Of a DNA stretch of 64,000 nucleotides, positions 44,777-55,871 are shown piece by piece. Every line of letters starts with the position of its first letter. Position 1 is the first letter of the stretch. The stretch comes from Turnera subulata (lineage: Eukaryota > Streptophyta > Magnoliopsida > Malpighiales > Passifloraceae), in the NCBI GenBank assembly GCA_028386065.3, contig JAKUCV010007499.1:147661-211660 (forward strand), written 5' to 3'. The translations under genes were made by a program, and so were the position numbers. Below the pieces are notes generated by a model. It did no database searches. It was given only the letters and a program-made list of their open reading frames with translations, and was not told where the DNA came from.

Positions 44777-47090
44777 ATGGCGAACCAACCCACAAAGCAG
44801 CCAGAGTCAGTCTATGATTTTACTGTCAAGGTTTGTTTCTTGGCCTAAATTGTTCTCTGGAAGCTGGTGTTGTTGTTGCTGTTGGGTTTTTCTTTTTTCT
44901 TGTGAATCATTTGTGTTTTTTCAGAATTCCTTTCGCTGAGATACTTGTAGACTTTCTGGTAAACTTTACCAGAAGAAAGGATGTATTACATGATTTGCAG
45001 GAATGGAAGAAAAAGTGAGCAGCTTCTATGCTATTTTGATTTTTTTTTTCCCCCATATTGAAATTGAAGATGAATACCAATGCAATCTGCTCAGCCGCAA
45101 AACTCTGCATCTTCTGTATTGTTTTTTTTTTCCTCTTGTCGTATTAAGGTCATGATTTTTTAGGGTTATAGCTACTTTGAAGCTACCTCTTCCAAATTGC
45201 TGCATTTGGTAGATGCATATTTGAGTTTTCTTCTTTCTTTCTTACCCTTATTCAGTTTTTCCAATTACGATATCAAGTGCAGGATGCTAAGGGACATGAC
45301 ATAGATCTTGGCAACTTCAAGGGAAAAGTCCTTCTAATTGTTAATGTTGCTTCTAAATGGTATTCTCTTGTGCTTGTTCTTTCTATCTTTTTACAGCATT
45401 TTGTATTGAAACGAATTGTTTTTACCATAGTACAACAAGTCTCATACATGTTAGAGTATATGAAATAAACGAATCTTTTGGTATGGCCACGTTGCTGTAA
45501 TCCTGCATATTCGAGTGAACATTCTTTGTCTTTTCCTTGATGAATCTTACCCAAGGTCGGTATTTTGCTGTTTGATCCTACAGTGGAATGACCAACTCAA
45601 ATTACACCGAGCTGAATCAGTTGCATGAGAAGTACAAGGATCAAGGTTAGAAATCTTAACATCCATTCTCTAATCCTCAGAGCTCTACTCTATTTAACCT
45701 AGAATCATAGAGTGATGGTTTGGTCCTGAAGACTCTTTAGTTAAAAGGATCCTACGACTCTCTGTTTTTTCTCTGAGCATGTCAAGGCACCTATCGTTCT
45801 GTTGGCCTGTTTATATTTTATTTCTTGGTTTTTCTCGAGTCTCAAAATGAGACAAAGTGTCGAGGTTATATATAGTGCGATTTCAGGTGAAGAGCTTATT
45901 GTTTATGTTTCATTTGTCGTGTCCATATTCATAATTTACACAGAGGATCCCACTTTAGAAAGCTGTATGCCCCTTTATGTTCCTTTACTTTTTGTTATGA
46001 CGTATGGCTTTCCACAAATTTTCGTGGAGCAGGTCTAGAGATCTTGGCATTTCCATGCAATCAGTTTGGTGATGAGGAACCGGGAAGTAATGAGCAGATT
46101 CAAGAGTTTGTTTGCACTCGCTTCAAATCAGATTTCCCTATATTTGACAAGGTGGGAATCTATTCATTGCAGGCACTGACATTCAGAAAGAGCTGTAACA
46201 TGAAAGCGACACACTTTAACTTTCAAGAGTAACCAATCTGTTTGCATTTTACCTTCCCTCATTGGAAACTTCATTGTAACGTTCTGTTGAGACTCATTAT
46301 GAATTACATTCCCATCTAATGCATGGTGAAAATGCTCAGGACGAACAAACATAGCTTTTAACTTTACTTTTAGGGCAATTACTTTGTTAAGTGTCCATTG
46401 TCACATTGATTGCTTCATTTTAAAATATTTAAGTAGGCTCCAATGATGCTTCTTAGATGTTTTTCCTTGGTTGATCGCCTGAAGCAGAAAGTCCAGCTGA
46501 ACATATTCCTCATATTGTCATTGAATTGTTAAATTATATTTGGTCTCCTATATTAGCGAAAACGTTATTGTCACATTGATAGCCACAAAGCTAATGTTAT
46601 TAGCTAGTAACAGTGGCTGGATTTTTCCCTAACTCTTTTGGCCAATGTTCTCTGAAAATAGCCCTTTGTCTTTATTTACCATACCTAAAATCTTTACCTG
46701 ATTAGTTTTATGTGAAACTTTCATGATCATGATAACTTTTGCTCTTCTCTATTACATTTCAGATTGAAGTAAATGGCGAGAATGCCTCTCCACTGTACAA
46801 ATTTTTAAAGTTAGGGAAATGGGGAATTTTCGGTGATGATATTCAATGGAATTTTGCCAAGTTCCTTGTGGATAAGAATGGACAAGTTGTTCATCGGTTC
46901 TACCCCACAACTCCTCCTCTTAGCCTTGAGGTAAGATTAGCCACTTTCGCTTGTGTGGCTGAATCCTTGAGGTCATCTCAATTAATACAGGCTTTTATTA
47001 GCTCAAAATTGGAAAATGCATTTTACAATGCAAGTCTCAAGCTTGTCAATTCTGTTGCAGCATGACATAAAGAAGCTGCTGGAGATGTAA
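44777..47090 (+). CDS. GPX8: Glutathione peroxidase, GPX8-like
   Basis: Six exons: 44777-44830, 45283-45359, 45584-45645, 46033-46151, 46763-46930, 47061-47090, giving 169 residues. Exon lengths match the other two genes except the last (30 rather than 33). The sequence is of the GPX8 type: [56 protein letters not shown] and [11 protein letters not shown], all diagnostic against the GPX6-type forms in genes 1 and 2. The catalytic Cys, resolving Cys, Gln, Trp and Asn are all present. No transit peptide; GPX8 in Arabidopsis is cytosolic and nuclear. The final exon and part of intron 5 are duplicated directly downstream. Confidence 0.94.
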
Positions 47091-47270
47091 TGGGGTGTAT
47101 GAAAGATTTGTCGGGCTGAATCCTTGAGGTCATCTCAATTAATACAGGCTTTTATTAGCTCAAAATTGGAAAATGCATTTTACAATGCAAGTCTCAAGCT
47201 TGTCAATTCTGTTGCAGCATGACATAAAGAAGCTGCTGGAGATGTAATGGGGTGTATGAAAGATTTGTCG
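46957..47270 (+). repeat. 157-bp tandem duplication of the last exon of GPX3
   Basis: 46957-47113 and 47114-47270 are identical as far as I can read. The unit holds the 3' end of intron 5 with its TTGCAG acceptor, exon 6 with the stop, and the first UTR bases. The second copy lies in the 3' UTR and could be spliced to without changing the protein. Confidence 0.9.
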
Positions 47271-49155
47271 GTTTCATGGCGGCATCTGTTTCTTTGTTGC
47301 ATCGTTAGCTTGTAGGCGTGCCAACAAGGCTTCAAAATTTCGTATTAAAGAAGGCATTGCAAGATGATTGTAGTAGTAGTATGTTACTAGGTGCAGTCCC
47401 AGAGCTTTGAGCAGAGAGAGATCCTTTTGTTTGGATGCTGGAAATGTTGTATTGGGGATCCATCTACCGATGCCATTTGGATGAGGACATCTTTGGTTGC
47501 TTCCAACTTAACAAGATACTACTACTATGTTATTGTAATCTGTGATTCGCATTGCAGGAGGTTATGATATAATATTTTCCAAAGTTGGCATATTTTGATT
47601 CTCATTGTTAGCAAGATAAAGACAAACTCGGTTCAAAAGTGATCTTCTTGAAGGATCTGGGAGTAGCTACGATGTTCTGCTTTTGTTTTTGTCGAAGATA
47701 CAATGTTCTATTGAAACTCCAACTGGTGATCTTATTCCCTCTTGTCCCTTCTAAGTCCATTGAGAACAAATTTGATGCTCCTTTGACTTTTGAGAATATT
47801 ATTTAGCCTATGAGAGTGTGCGAAATAATATACCAAATCCTGTCCTTCATTCAGTTTTTCTGTTTGTAAGACTGAAAAATCCAAATAGAACTTCTTACCT
47901 TCTACCTTCATTTTGTAAAGTTTGTGCACAATTAGTTAAAAGTTAATTATTGCAACTGTAGCGACTTATTATTATTATTTTTTTCTGGTTTTGGCATTCT
48001 ATTCTCTTCAGCTGAAACAAGAATAAAAGAGTCGCTGGAAGTACTTGTAAGATTTGGAAATTAACCCTTACTGATAGTGTATCTATTTTTATTTCCGCAG
48101 GCCATGGATGGTATTGCTTTCCCAAATATTTTTCAGAAACAATAATGCTATTTGTCTACATACATCACCCCTGAAAATTTCAGGGGTGAGATGGCATCCT
48201 ATGTGTCTACATAATAAATTTATAATTAAATGGTGATTAGATATATATTAATTATTATAGGAGATAAAAATGGAAAACCTAATATTTCTTTCTCAATTAT
48301 TTTCTTTCTTCCTCCCCTTGCCGGCAACCCTCCTTCCAGGAGGGAAAAAGAAAACAAAATTTTCCAATATGAATTCATCTTTTCCTTCCCTTGTCCAAAA
48401 TTTACAAAAAATGAAGGAAGTGATCCCCGTTGTTATTGTACATGAAAAACAAAGTTTTTGTTTTTTTCCCCAGGAGCTCCACCACTTTGGGGCTTCACTT
48501 GGGGAGTTGAAGGTTAACGTGGTGGCTCGCATTGAAGACATCAAGTTCAGGGATAATCGTTTAATCAACTTCTTCTAATTACTAGTGTAACTAACCTACC
48601 CATGGCTAGCTAATACCCATAATCAAGAATAATTAATCAATAACTAAGTAACTTTGTTTTTGTGTACAATAACAACCAATCCTTGAAGCATTCCCAAAAT
48701 TCTAACTCTTTGATGTCTTGATTAAGCTAGTAGAACAATCTCAGATAACTTATCTAATACCATTGTAAAACTGTTGTGTATTGAAGATTAATTCACACAA
48801 TCAAACGCAGGCATCTGTTTTCATCTTTTCCATCCCTTGTCCAGACCAACATCAAGAAGATCGTCAACCTCGACAACCTCGCCGCCGGCCACAACAAGTG
48901 CAAAATCATTCAACAGGTCCAAAAAGAACTGCCGATAAACCCATCTCTCAAAATCCTTTTTCAGTTTGTGGGACTGTGTTGATTTGTGCGGATTTGGATC
49001 CTTTTTAATTTAATTCGGTTGGGGAGCTTACGTTTAGATGTGTGAGCATATGCTTCAGTTGACCAAATTATGTGATTAATGTCAGGGGCGCAACTATGTA
49101 ATCCGCAAGTTCAGGTGGTCTACTTAAATTTGAGGATTGTATTGTAACATAGCCA
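47271..49155. other. Intergenic between GPX3 and the hAT element
   Basis: GPX3 3' UTR probably reaches about 47600. A plus-strand open stretch at 48270-48578 and a GC-richer patch at 48840-48960 are unlike any family I recognise. No supported gene. Confidence 0.45.
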
Positions 49156-49163
49156 GCCCCAAG

Positions 49164-50061
49164 TAGGGATGGCAATGGATGTCTGTTAACGGGGAACCCG
49201 TGGGGAATTCCCGAATGGGGAACGGGGATGGGGGTAATTTTACCCCCGCGGGGACGGGGACGGGGGATGTTTTAGCCCCGTGGGGAATTTGGAAATGGGG
49301 GCGGGGAGTGCTCCCTCCGACCCGCGGGGACCCCGAAATAAGTGAAAAGACGGAATTACCCTTCAATCATTATCCACTTAATATATATGTCAATACTAAA
49401 ATAGATTTTTTATTCATTTTTTCCCTTTACATATTAAAATTAATATATATGTCATTATTTCTTTCTTTCTCGGTAAATTTAATAGAGTATTCTATTGATA
49501 AGATTTTGGTTTTTGTGATTTCTTGTTCATGCTAATTATGCTTATGTTATGTGGCAAGTCCTTTCTANCTTATGTTATGTGGCAAGTCTTTTCTATTTTT
49601 TCCCAAGTTGACACAAATTTGTTTGTTTTTCGTGTCTGTACAAATTAATAAGTTGTAAGTGGAAAGTAGGCAAAAATTTTGAGATGCAATTGTTGATGTT
49701 GGCTAAAGACTAACAATTGCATTTTATTTGAATGTTCTAATATGTAATTAACATCAGAGACATAGAAACTGTTTTTAATTTCTTTGCTTTATACTTTGAA
49801 TCATGTATTTTAAGCCAAAATAATTGAACTTATTCATCGATTGGCTTTAATTACTTTCTAAAAAATATAATGTGCATTCTTTTTATTTATAAAATTGGGG
49901 AATGGGGTCCCCGTGGGGATCCGATTCCCCGCGGGGAACGGGGATGGGGGCAATTTTTCCCCCGAACGGGGAATGGGGGTGGGGATGGGGGAACATTTTG
50001 GAAACGGGGATGGGGGTGGGGAACCTTCCCCCGCGGGGACCCCGACCCATTGCCATCCCTA
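49164..50061. mobile_element. Non-autonomous hAT element with 15-bp TIRs and 8-bp TSD
   Basis: Perfect terminal inverted repeats TAGGGATGGCAATGG / CCATTGCCATCCCTA bound 898 bp, flanked by the 8-bp direct duplication GCCCCAAG (49156-49163 and 50062-50069). The 8-bp TSD and TAGGGATGGCAA ends are diagnostic of plant hAT elements. The subterminal 150-170 bp at each end are dense in GGGGAC/GGGGAT and CCCCG motifs, probable transposase binding sites. No transposase ORF. An N at 49568 interrupts the middle. Confidence 0.93.
49568..49568. other. Assembly gap (single N) inside the hAT element
   Basis: Flanked on both sides by CTTATGTTATGTGGCAAGTC, a residual overlap of contig ends as at 23940. Confidence 0.8.
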
Positions 50062-50114
50062 GCCCCAAGTGCCCTGGATAGAGATGCGGAATTGGCCAAA
50101 AGCAAAACAGCACT

Positions 50115-50174
50115 ACATTGTTCGTTAATATCCACCCAAAAGATACATTGTTCGTTAATATCCACCCAAAAGTA
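50115..50174 (+). repeat. Two-copy 30-bp tandem repeat
   Basis: ACATTGTTCGTTAATATCCA... occurs twice in succession (starts 50115 and 50145) next to the hAT target site, in the cyclophilin 3' flank. Confidence 0.8.
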
Positions 50175-50321
50175 AAGTGTGTGCGTGGCAACTGAAGTAA
50201 ACACAAGCAGGACAAACTAAACCAAACTAAATAAACTAAACTAAACAAAAAGACGCCGCCGCCGCCGCCCTAGGTTAAGTTAAAACATAGATAGGTGATG
50301 GTGAATTTTTTTCTTTTTCAA

Positions 50322-50837
50322 TTAAGATTCACCGCAATCAACGATCACTACTTTCTTCACCAGGCGACCATACTCACCTACCGCGGCCTCGATCTGGTCG
50401 AGCAGATCCAACCCCTCCACAACCTTCCCGAACAACGGATAATGCCCGTTCATCCAACCAGTCTTGGTGAAGGTGATGAAGAACTGAGATGAGATCCAGC
50501 CGTCGATGTAGCACATGGAGAGGTTGCCGCGGCCTGTGAAGCTGCCCTTGGGCTCCTCGTCGAAGTCCTCGCCGAAGATCGACTCTCCGCTGGTCCCGTC
50601 GTCCTCCACGACGTCTCCGCCGCAGCAGAAGAAGTTGGGCCTCACCTGGAAGAATTTGGTCCCCTTGAAGTGCAGCGGCCTTCCGAACATCCCGATGCCT
50701 TTCTCGCCGGTGCACAGTGCGCGGAAGTTCTCGGCGGTCCTGGGGAACGACTTCGCGTCCAGCTCCATCACCATCCGGCCAATCGGGTTCCCGTCGATTT
50801 CGATATCGAAATAGACCTTAGGGTTTGGGTTTTCCAT
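50322..50837 (-). CDS. Divergent intronless cyclophilin-type peptidyl-prolyl isomerase
   Basis: A 171-codon intronless ORF covering a full cyclophilin domain. The ATG at 50837 gives MENPNPKVYFDIEIDGNPIG. Recognisable blocks are RTAENFRALCTGEKG, FKGTKFFQVRPNFFCCGGD, GESIFGEDF, SSQFFITFTKTGW and FGKVVEGLDLLDQIE. Canonical single-domain cyclophilins read SFHRVIPGFMCQGGD; here the catalytic Arg is Gln (FFQV), the active-site Gln is Cys, and the loop before SQFFI is shortened. The region equivalent to KHVVFG reads HYPLFG. Proline isomerase activity is therefore probably weak or lost, though the frame is intact. The absence of introns fits the plant cytosolic single-domain group, which is naturally intronless, or a retrogene. 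Confidence 0.9.
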   Translation of the reverse strand: MENPNPKVYFDIEIDGNPIGRMVMELDAKSFPRTAENFRALCTGEKGIGMFGRPLHFKGTKFFQVRPNFFCCGGDVVEDDGTSGESIFGEDFDEEPKGSFTGRGNLSMCYIDGWISSQFFITFTKTGWMNGHYPLFGKVVEGLDLLDQIEAAVGEYGRLVKKVVIVDCGES

Positions 50838-51160
50838 TGTCGATGAAATCAATCGTCCAGTGTTTTCTCCTCCTTTTTTTCGGGTTGGGTGTTTAATTTT
50901 ATGTTTTTTTATATATATATATATATATATATAGAGGGAGACAGGCGGTTTCGTTTTATTTGGGCCTCTTCACTTGGGCCGCATTAATCGGGTTTGGCCC
51001 ACAATCCACACTCACAATTATGTGATTCGGAATATCTCCATTTTCCTTTTTTTTCCCCCCTTTTTGTTAACTTCTGTGACTATTATCTTCGTCATAAATC
51101 ATAATAGTAGTTGTTGGCCATGAGATTTAATCATCTAATTAGTTCTAACTTGTAATTAAT
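50838..51160. promoter_or_regulatory. Upstream region of the cyclophilin gene
   Basis: A TA dinucleotide run at about 50911-50932 lies 75-95 bases before the start codon and could act as the TATA region. Otherwise nothing recognised. Confidence 0.45.
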
Positions 51161-51720
51161 GTAACGACTCGGGTAAAATTTTTGTAAATTTTACCAAGTC
51201 GTTTTGACTTTTACGGTGGATAATAAAGTTTTACCGATATTAAACAAGAGTTATTCCGAGTTACCGAAAATTTTATACGGTTTACTAAGCCTCAATTTTC
51301 AATTCCGAGACTTGCACAACGATCAGGAGGAATAATTGAATTTTCCGAGGCTAAGTTGTATTTTCGGAACCGGGACGGATTTTGGAAAGACAAAAATGCC
51401 CCTGTGACGTTAATGGATCAAGAGTTGGACCGAAGGATATTTTGGTCTATTTCCGGACCAATAATTTTGCCAACACCCGAGCAACGATTTTTCTCTCTCC
51501 CGGGCCATCTTTTTCTTGTCTTTTTCTCATTTTTCCTTTTTTTTCTCATTTTCTTTTCATTTTCTTATTTTCTCATTTATTTTTTTCCCCACAGTTTTCT
51601 TTTCTTCCCGATTTTTCTTTTCCTTCTCCTTCTTCCTTACTTTTATTCTTCTTCTCCTTCACACTCCTGAATGTTTCCTTCTTCTTTCCCTACTTATTCT
51701 TCCTCTTTGGTGCCTATGAA
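51161..51720 (+). mobile_element. LTR fragment distantly related to the TGTAACAG family
   Basis: Starts TGTAACGACTCGGGTAAAAT with a terminal hairpin like that of the 37612 LTR, then GAGTTATTCCGAGTTACCG and a T/C-rich tract (51490-51660). Sequence identity to the other family is low outside the terminus, but the layout (hairpin start, GC-moderate part, polypyrimidine tract) is the same. The 3' end is not found; no TSD. Confidence 0.55.
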
Positions 51721-52249
51721 GATATGAAGATATCCCTATCGAGAAGAGTGGGGAAAATGTGCTAGCCCATGTGAATACCTTTGCGGAGATTGATTTGGGC
51801 ATGGCATTGATTCTAAACATCTCGGTGGGGGTTTGAACTAATTGTGCTTTGTTTGTTGACATGATGGGTATGGACGCTCAGATGGAGTTGATTGTGTTGT
51901 TGTGGGTGTGGATTGGGTTGTGTTGGTTGTCTGGGTACCGTGGTGGTGGTGGTGGCGGCGGCGGCGATGGCGGCAGAGGTGGAGGTTGGGATCGTGGGAT
52001 TGGGGCAAAAATTTTTATTTTTCAAAGTAAAATATTAAAAATAAAAAATAACATAATTAATAAAACTGCGAAATATGCATTTACGCATTAATAAAACTGA
52101 AATACTAAATCTAATGTTAGATAATTGATTATTAGCATAATATGAGACAACTAAGGTTCATTACAGCTAATGCTAATTTTTACCAAAATTTAAGTTTAAT
52201 ATATCAATTACATGCCTAATATGGGATTTTTGAATAATATTATATATTT
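51721..52249. other. Unassigned sequence with a GGT/GGC-rich microsatellite
   Basis: A GGT/GGC trinucleotide-like run at about 51937-51985 codes for poly-Gly or poly-Thr/Ala in chance ORFs. The rest is AT-rich. No gene supported. Confidence 0.4.
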
Positions 52250-52522
52250 CTGTAAAAAATAATATTACATATTCACTTGATGGGGTCAATTGGGTGGGCG
52301 AACGGTTCGGGTCGAGTGAGTTTGGTTTTTTTTGTTGGACTGATATTTTTAGGACCCACAAAGCTGATGTGGCACTGGAAAATGTGTCACGTCAGCGATT
52401 CTCGATAGGGTCGGAGAGACCAGAACAGACCAAAAGGGTCGAACGCAGGGATGAAAAAGGTCAAAATCTTACAGGAGGATGAATTCCAACTTTGAGGCCT
52501 TACACAGGGACAAAAAAAACCC
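52250..52522 (-). mobile_element. Possible MULE-type terminal region abutting the copia element
   Basis: Read on the minus strand it begins GGGTTTTTTTTGTCCCTGTG at the exact point where the copia RNase H frame is interrupted, followed by CTCCGACCC and CTGACGTGACACATTTTCC motifs. The start resembles MULE TIR ends such as GGTAAAAAAGTTTTTCTTGTCCC in this window. No second TIR or TSD is found, so this is tentative. Confidence 0.35.
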
Positions 52523-52529
52523 TTTAATC

Positions 52530-53135
52530 CAATAAAGTGATGCCTTATTTTAATGTGCTTTGTTCTTGAATGTTGAACTAGATTTTTAGTAAGATTAATA
52601 GCACTTGAACTATCACAAAGAATCGGCACACTTGTAAACTTTAGACCATGATCAAGTAAGTGTTTCATCCAAAGGATTTGTGCACAAGAAGAACCAGTAG
52701 CCACATACTCAGCTTCGGTGGTGGATGTTTCCACTGAATTCTATTTCTTACTTGCCCATGAAACTAAACATTGACCTAAGAATTGGCATGTACCACTTGT
52801 GCTTTTTCGATCAAGAATGCATCCAGCAAAGTCAGCATCAGAGTACCCAATAATTCAAACACATCAGTCCTAGGATACCAAAGTCCTAAAGATGGAGTTC
52901 CTTTTAAGTATTTAAAAATCCGTTTAATAGCACGCAAATGGGACTCCTTAGGACACGCTTGGAATCTAGCACATTGACAAACACTGAACAATATGTCTGG
53001 TCTAGTAGCAGCGAGGTAAAGAAGGCTTCCAATCATACCTCTGTAGGTTTTTATATCCACATCTTTACCTTGTTCGTCTTTGTCTAGCTTAGTTGATGTG
53101 CTCATTGGAGTTGGACTCGTTTTGGCACCATCCAT
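52530..53135 (-). pseudogene. Copia RT C-terminus and RNase H domain
   Basis: YRGMIGSLLYLAATRPDILF is the conserved block after RT. STTEAEYVATGSSCAQILWM and CDSSSAINLTKNLVQHSRTK are the RNase H catalytic blocks. A frameshift lies near 52780-52850, and the domain ends abruptly at KIRHHFI where foreign sequence begins. Confidence 0.88.
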
Positions 53136-53141
53136 GCCAAA

Positions 53142-53860
53142 TCATTTCAGTAACTCCCTGGTGTACTTTACTTTACTTATGAATATTTCATCTCTTTGTT
53201 GCTTGACTTGGAATCCGAGAAAGAATGTTAATTCTCCCATCATGCTCATCTCGAATTCACTGTGCATCAACTTTTCAAATTCTTTGCACAAAGAGTTGTT
53301 AGTAGCACCAAATAGTATGTCATCCACATAGATTTGAACAATGATTAAATCACATTTAACATGCTTTACAAAAAAAAGTAGAACCAACTTTTCCTCTAGT
53401 AAAGCCCTGAGAAATTAAGAATGTACTTAACATGTCATACCAAGCCCTTGGAGCTTGTTTCAAACCATAAAGTGCTTTCTTCAACTTGGTCGGGATGTTT
53501 AAAATTCTTATATTCGGGAGGTTGTTCAACATACATTTCCTCCACGATGAATCCATTTAGGAAGGCACTCTTCACATCCATTTTGTAGAGTTTGAACCCT
53601 TTCTGAGAAGCAAATGCCAAAAGCATTCGAATTGACTCAAGTCTTGCAACGGGTGCAAAGGTCTCATCAAAGTCAATTCCTTTCTCTTGGTTGTTTCCTT
53701 GAGCAAAAAGTCTGGCTTTGTTTCTTGTGACATTTCTAGCTTCATCCAGCTTGTTTCTAAACACCCATTTGGTGCCTATCACGGGATGATCTCTTGGTCT
53801 ATCCACAATATCCCAAACATCACTTCTTTCAAATTGGTTTAGCTCCTCTTGCATAGCCAT
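53142..53860 (-). pseudogene. Copia reverse transcriptase domain
   Basis: GTKWVFRNKLDEARNVTRNK, YKMDVKSAFLNG (first catalytic Asp), KALYGLKQAPRAWYD and IVQIYVDDILFGAT (YVDD box) are all present, but spread over three frames (53860-53435, 53556-53356, 53387-53142). Frameshifts at about 53470 and 53370 break the enzyme. Confidence 0.9.
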
Positions 53861-54386
53861 AATCCAATTTTCTTCATTTAAGGCATCCGTAACATTCTTT
53901 GGCTCTATTTGTAAGAGAAAGGCCTAAAGGAGAATTGATGTTGTGGATTGATGAGCGAGTTGATACTCCTCTTGTCAGATCTCCTATGATGGTGTCTGTT
54001 GAAAGACCTTTTGGCACCTTTGATGCCAAATGTGGTTGCACTTCATTAGATGGATGTTCTTGCTCAAGTGCATTCACTTCATTAGGTGGATTTGAGCTTT
54101 CAACCCTGTTGTCTTCTGGTTTCTCTATTTCCTGAACAACTGTAGTCTATGATTCTGGACTTTGCTTATCCACTTCTACAATCTCTTTAGAATTTTTAGT
54201 AGTAACAAACTCATCAAAGACAACATTCATAGACTCTTCCACCAATAATTTCCTTTTATTATACTCTCGGTATGCTTTACTTCTTGTTGAATAGCCAAGG
54301 AATATTCCTTCATCAGATTTTGCATCAAATTTACCAAGTACATCCTTTGTATTCAAAATAAATAAATTAGACCCGAAGACATTAAA
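53861..54386 (-). pseudogene. Copia integrase-RT linker
   Basis: FLGYSTRSKAYREYNKRK is the conserved post-integrase block (GYS..KAYR.YN). The rest of the linker is Ser/Glu-rich, with a stop near 54147 and further frame changes. Confidence 0.78.
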
Positions 54387-55004
54387 TTAGCTAATGTTAG
54401 GCTTCTTATCATTCCAATTCTCATAAGGGGTCTTTTCAAGTGTGGATCTAATGGACACTCTATTTAGGATATAACATGCTGTGTTTACTGCTTCAGCCCA
54501 CAAATATGTAGGTACACTATGCTCATTTAACTTGGTTCTTGCCATCTCTTGCAAGGTACGGTTCTTCCTCTCAACTACCCCATTTTGTTGAGGAGTTCTA
54601 AGAGCCAAAAAGGTATGGTTTATGCCATTTTCTTTACAGAAGTGATTAAAGACAACATTATCAAATTCTCCACCATGATCACTTCTAATCTTAGTTACTT
54701 TATACCCTTTCTCATTTAGCAACTTCCTAACTAAGGATCCAAATTTATAGAGAGCATGATCCTTTTGAGCTAGAAAGATTACCCAAGTAAAACGTGAATA
54801 GTCATCTACAATTACAAAGGTATATTGCTTACCTCCTAGACTTACCGTCCTCGTTGGCCTAAAGAGATCAAGATGTAGTAATTCCAATGGCCGGGATGTT
54901 GATAGTACCTTCTTAGGCTTGAAAGAGCTTTTGATTTGTTTTTCTAGTTGACAAGCTCGGCATATTTGTTCTTTTTCAAACTTCATTTGAGGAAGTCCTC
55001 TCAC
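54387..55004 (-). pseudogene. Copia integrase domain
   Basis: CRACQLEKQIKSSF is the CxxC end of the zinc-binding domain. LLHLDLFRPTRTVSLGGK (first Asp), KIRSDHGGEFDN (second Asp) and NGVVERKNRTLQEMART (Glu) give the DDE triad. The triad is intact but the frame is cut off on both sides. Confidence 0.9.
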
Positions 55005-55131
55005 AAGCTCCTTCTTTAGTCAGTTTGATATGAGCTCCATGTGAGCATGACCTAATCTTCTATGACAAAGCTCTGGAGTTTATGTGTTAACAATAAAAAA
55101 CTTGTTCACAGGATTAGCAACATCACATACA

Positions 55132-55449
55132 TTAATCGAGTAGGTTCCCTTGTCTTTTTCCCGTAAGAATGGTATCATTATTATCAAGACAAGTTACCGA
55201 GCATTCATTGGCTTCAAAGGTTACTTTGCATCCTCGGTCACATTGTTGACTTATACTTAAGAGATTAAATTTCAGATTTTCAACTAATAGCACATTTTCA
55301 ATCATAGGATCCTTACCAACATTACCTATACCGAGTACTTTTCCCTTTGATTTGTCACCAAACATGACAGATCCTTTGCTGGTCGAGTAGAGGGATGTGA
55401 ACATAGATGGATCTCCTGTCATATGTCTTGAGAATCCACTATCAAGCAC
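55132..55449 (-). pseudogene. Copia protease domain
   Basis: MLDSGFSRHMTGDPSMF holds the aspartic-protease active site (DSG), followed by SKGKVLGIGNVG and NLLSISQ, the conserved downstream block. The frame ends at a stop (55132-55134) just after the domain. Confidence 0.85.
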
Positions 55450-55870
55450 CCACTGATCCCTCTTTTCTAGTAGAATAATTAGGTTTTAGGTACCCACACA
55501 GGCTTGGGTCCTTGGATGTTAGTTTTGGTACCTTTAGGTATCCACATAAACATGATAGGACAATTCTTGCAATGCTTGATGCCATGTCCATGTCTACTAC
55601 AATAGTGACAAGTAATGTGATTCCTATAATCCTCATATGTTTTAATGAGTCTATTCCTATATTCTGATACACTTCTATGAGAGTATAGTGGATAGCTGGG
55701 AGTTTTATTATTTTCAAAGACAATGTGTGTTGCTCCTAAACCCACCTTTTGAAGGGTGTGTCTTTGTTGTCCAAGTATCATGTCTAGACCTTTACTTCCA
55801 TACTCGAATTTCTTTAACATATTATCTAAGTATAAATAGTATCTGGTTAGTCTATTGTTTTCTTTAACAG
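55442..55870 (-). pseudogene. Copia gag C-terminal part with CCHC zinc knuckle
   Basis: After the LTR junction the frame reads RLTRYYLYLDNMLKKFEYGS and then CHYCSRHGHGIKHC, a CX2CX4HX4C nucleocapsid knuckle, followed by FMWIPKGTKTNIQGP and WVPKT, typical of the gag-protease linker in Sire-like copia elements. Confidence 0.82.
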
Positions 55871-55871
55871 C

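Larger units (their letters stand above)
52523..55871 (-). mobile_element. Decayed Ty1/copia retrotransposon, truncated at both ends
   Basis: Minus-strand remains in the copia order: gag zinc knuckle (about 55640-55580), protease, integrase, RT, RNase H. The gag frame is cut at 55871 by the Ty3 element's LTR, and the RNase H frame is cut at about 52530. No LTR of its own is in the window. Several stops and frameshifts make it non-functional. Confidence 0.9.

Noticed and set aside
48270..48578. Plus-strand ORF of 102 codons and its antisense
   Set aside because: Both strands open over the same stretch, no domain, no conserved motif.
50374..50715. Arg-rich minus-strand 113-codon ORF
   Set aside because: Frame-shifted shadow of the cyclophilin gene with GC-rich codon bias.
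50515..50814. Plus-strand 99-codon ORF
   Set aside because: Antisense shadow of the cyclophilin gene.
51849..52025. Gly-rich/Thr-Ala-rich ORFs
   Set aside because: Produced by a GGT/GGC microsatellite; no other support.
52250..52522. Copia 3' LTR
   Set aside because: The copia frame ends inside RNase H, too early for the LTR, and the sequence has no TG...CA ends or partner; it is more like a DNA-transposon end.
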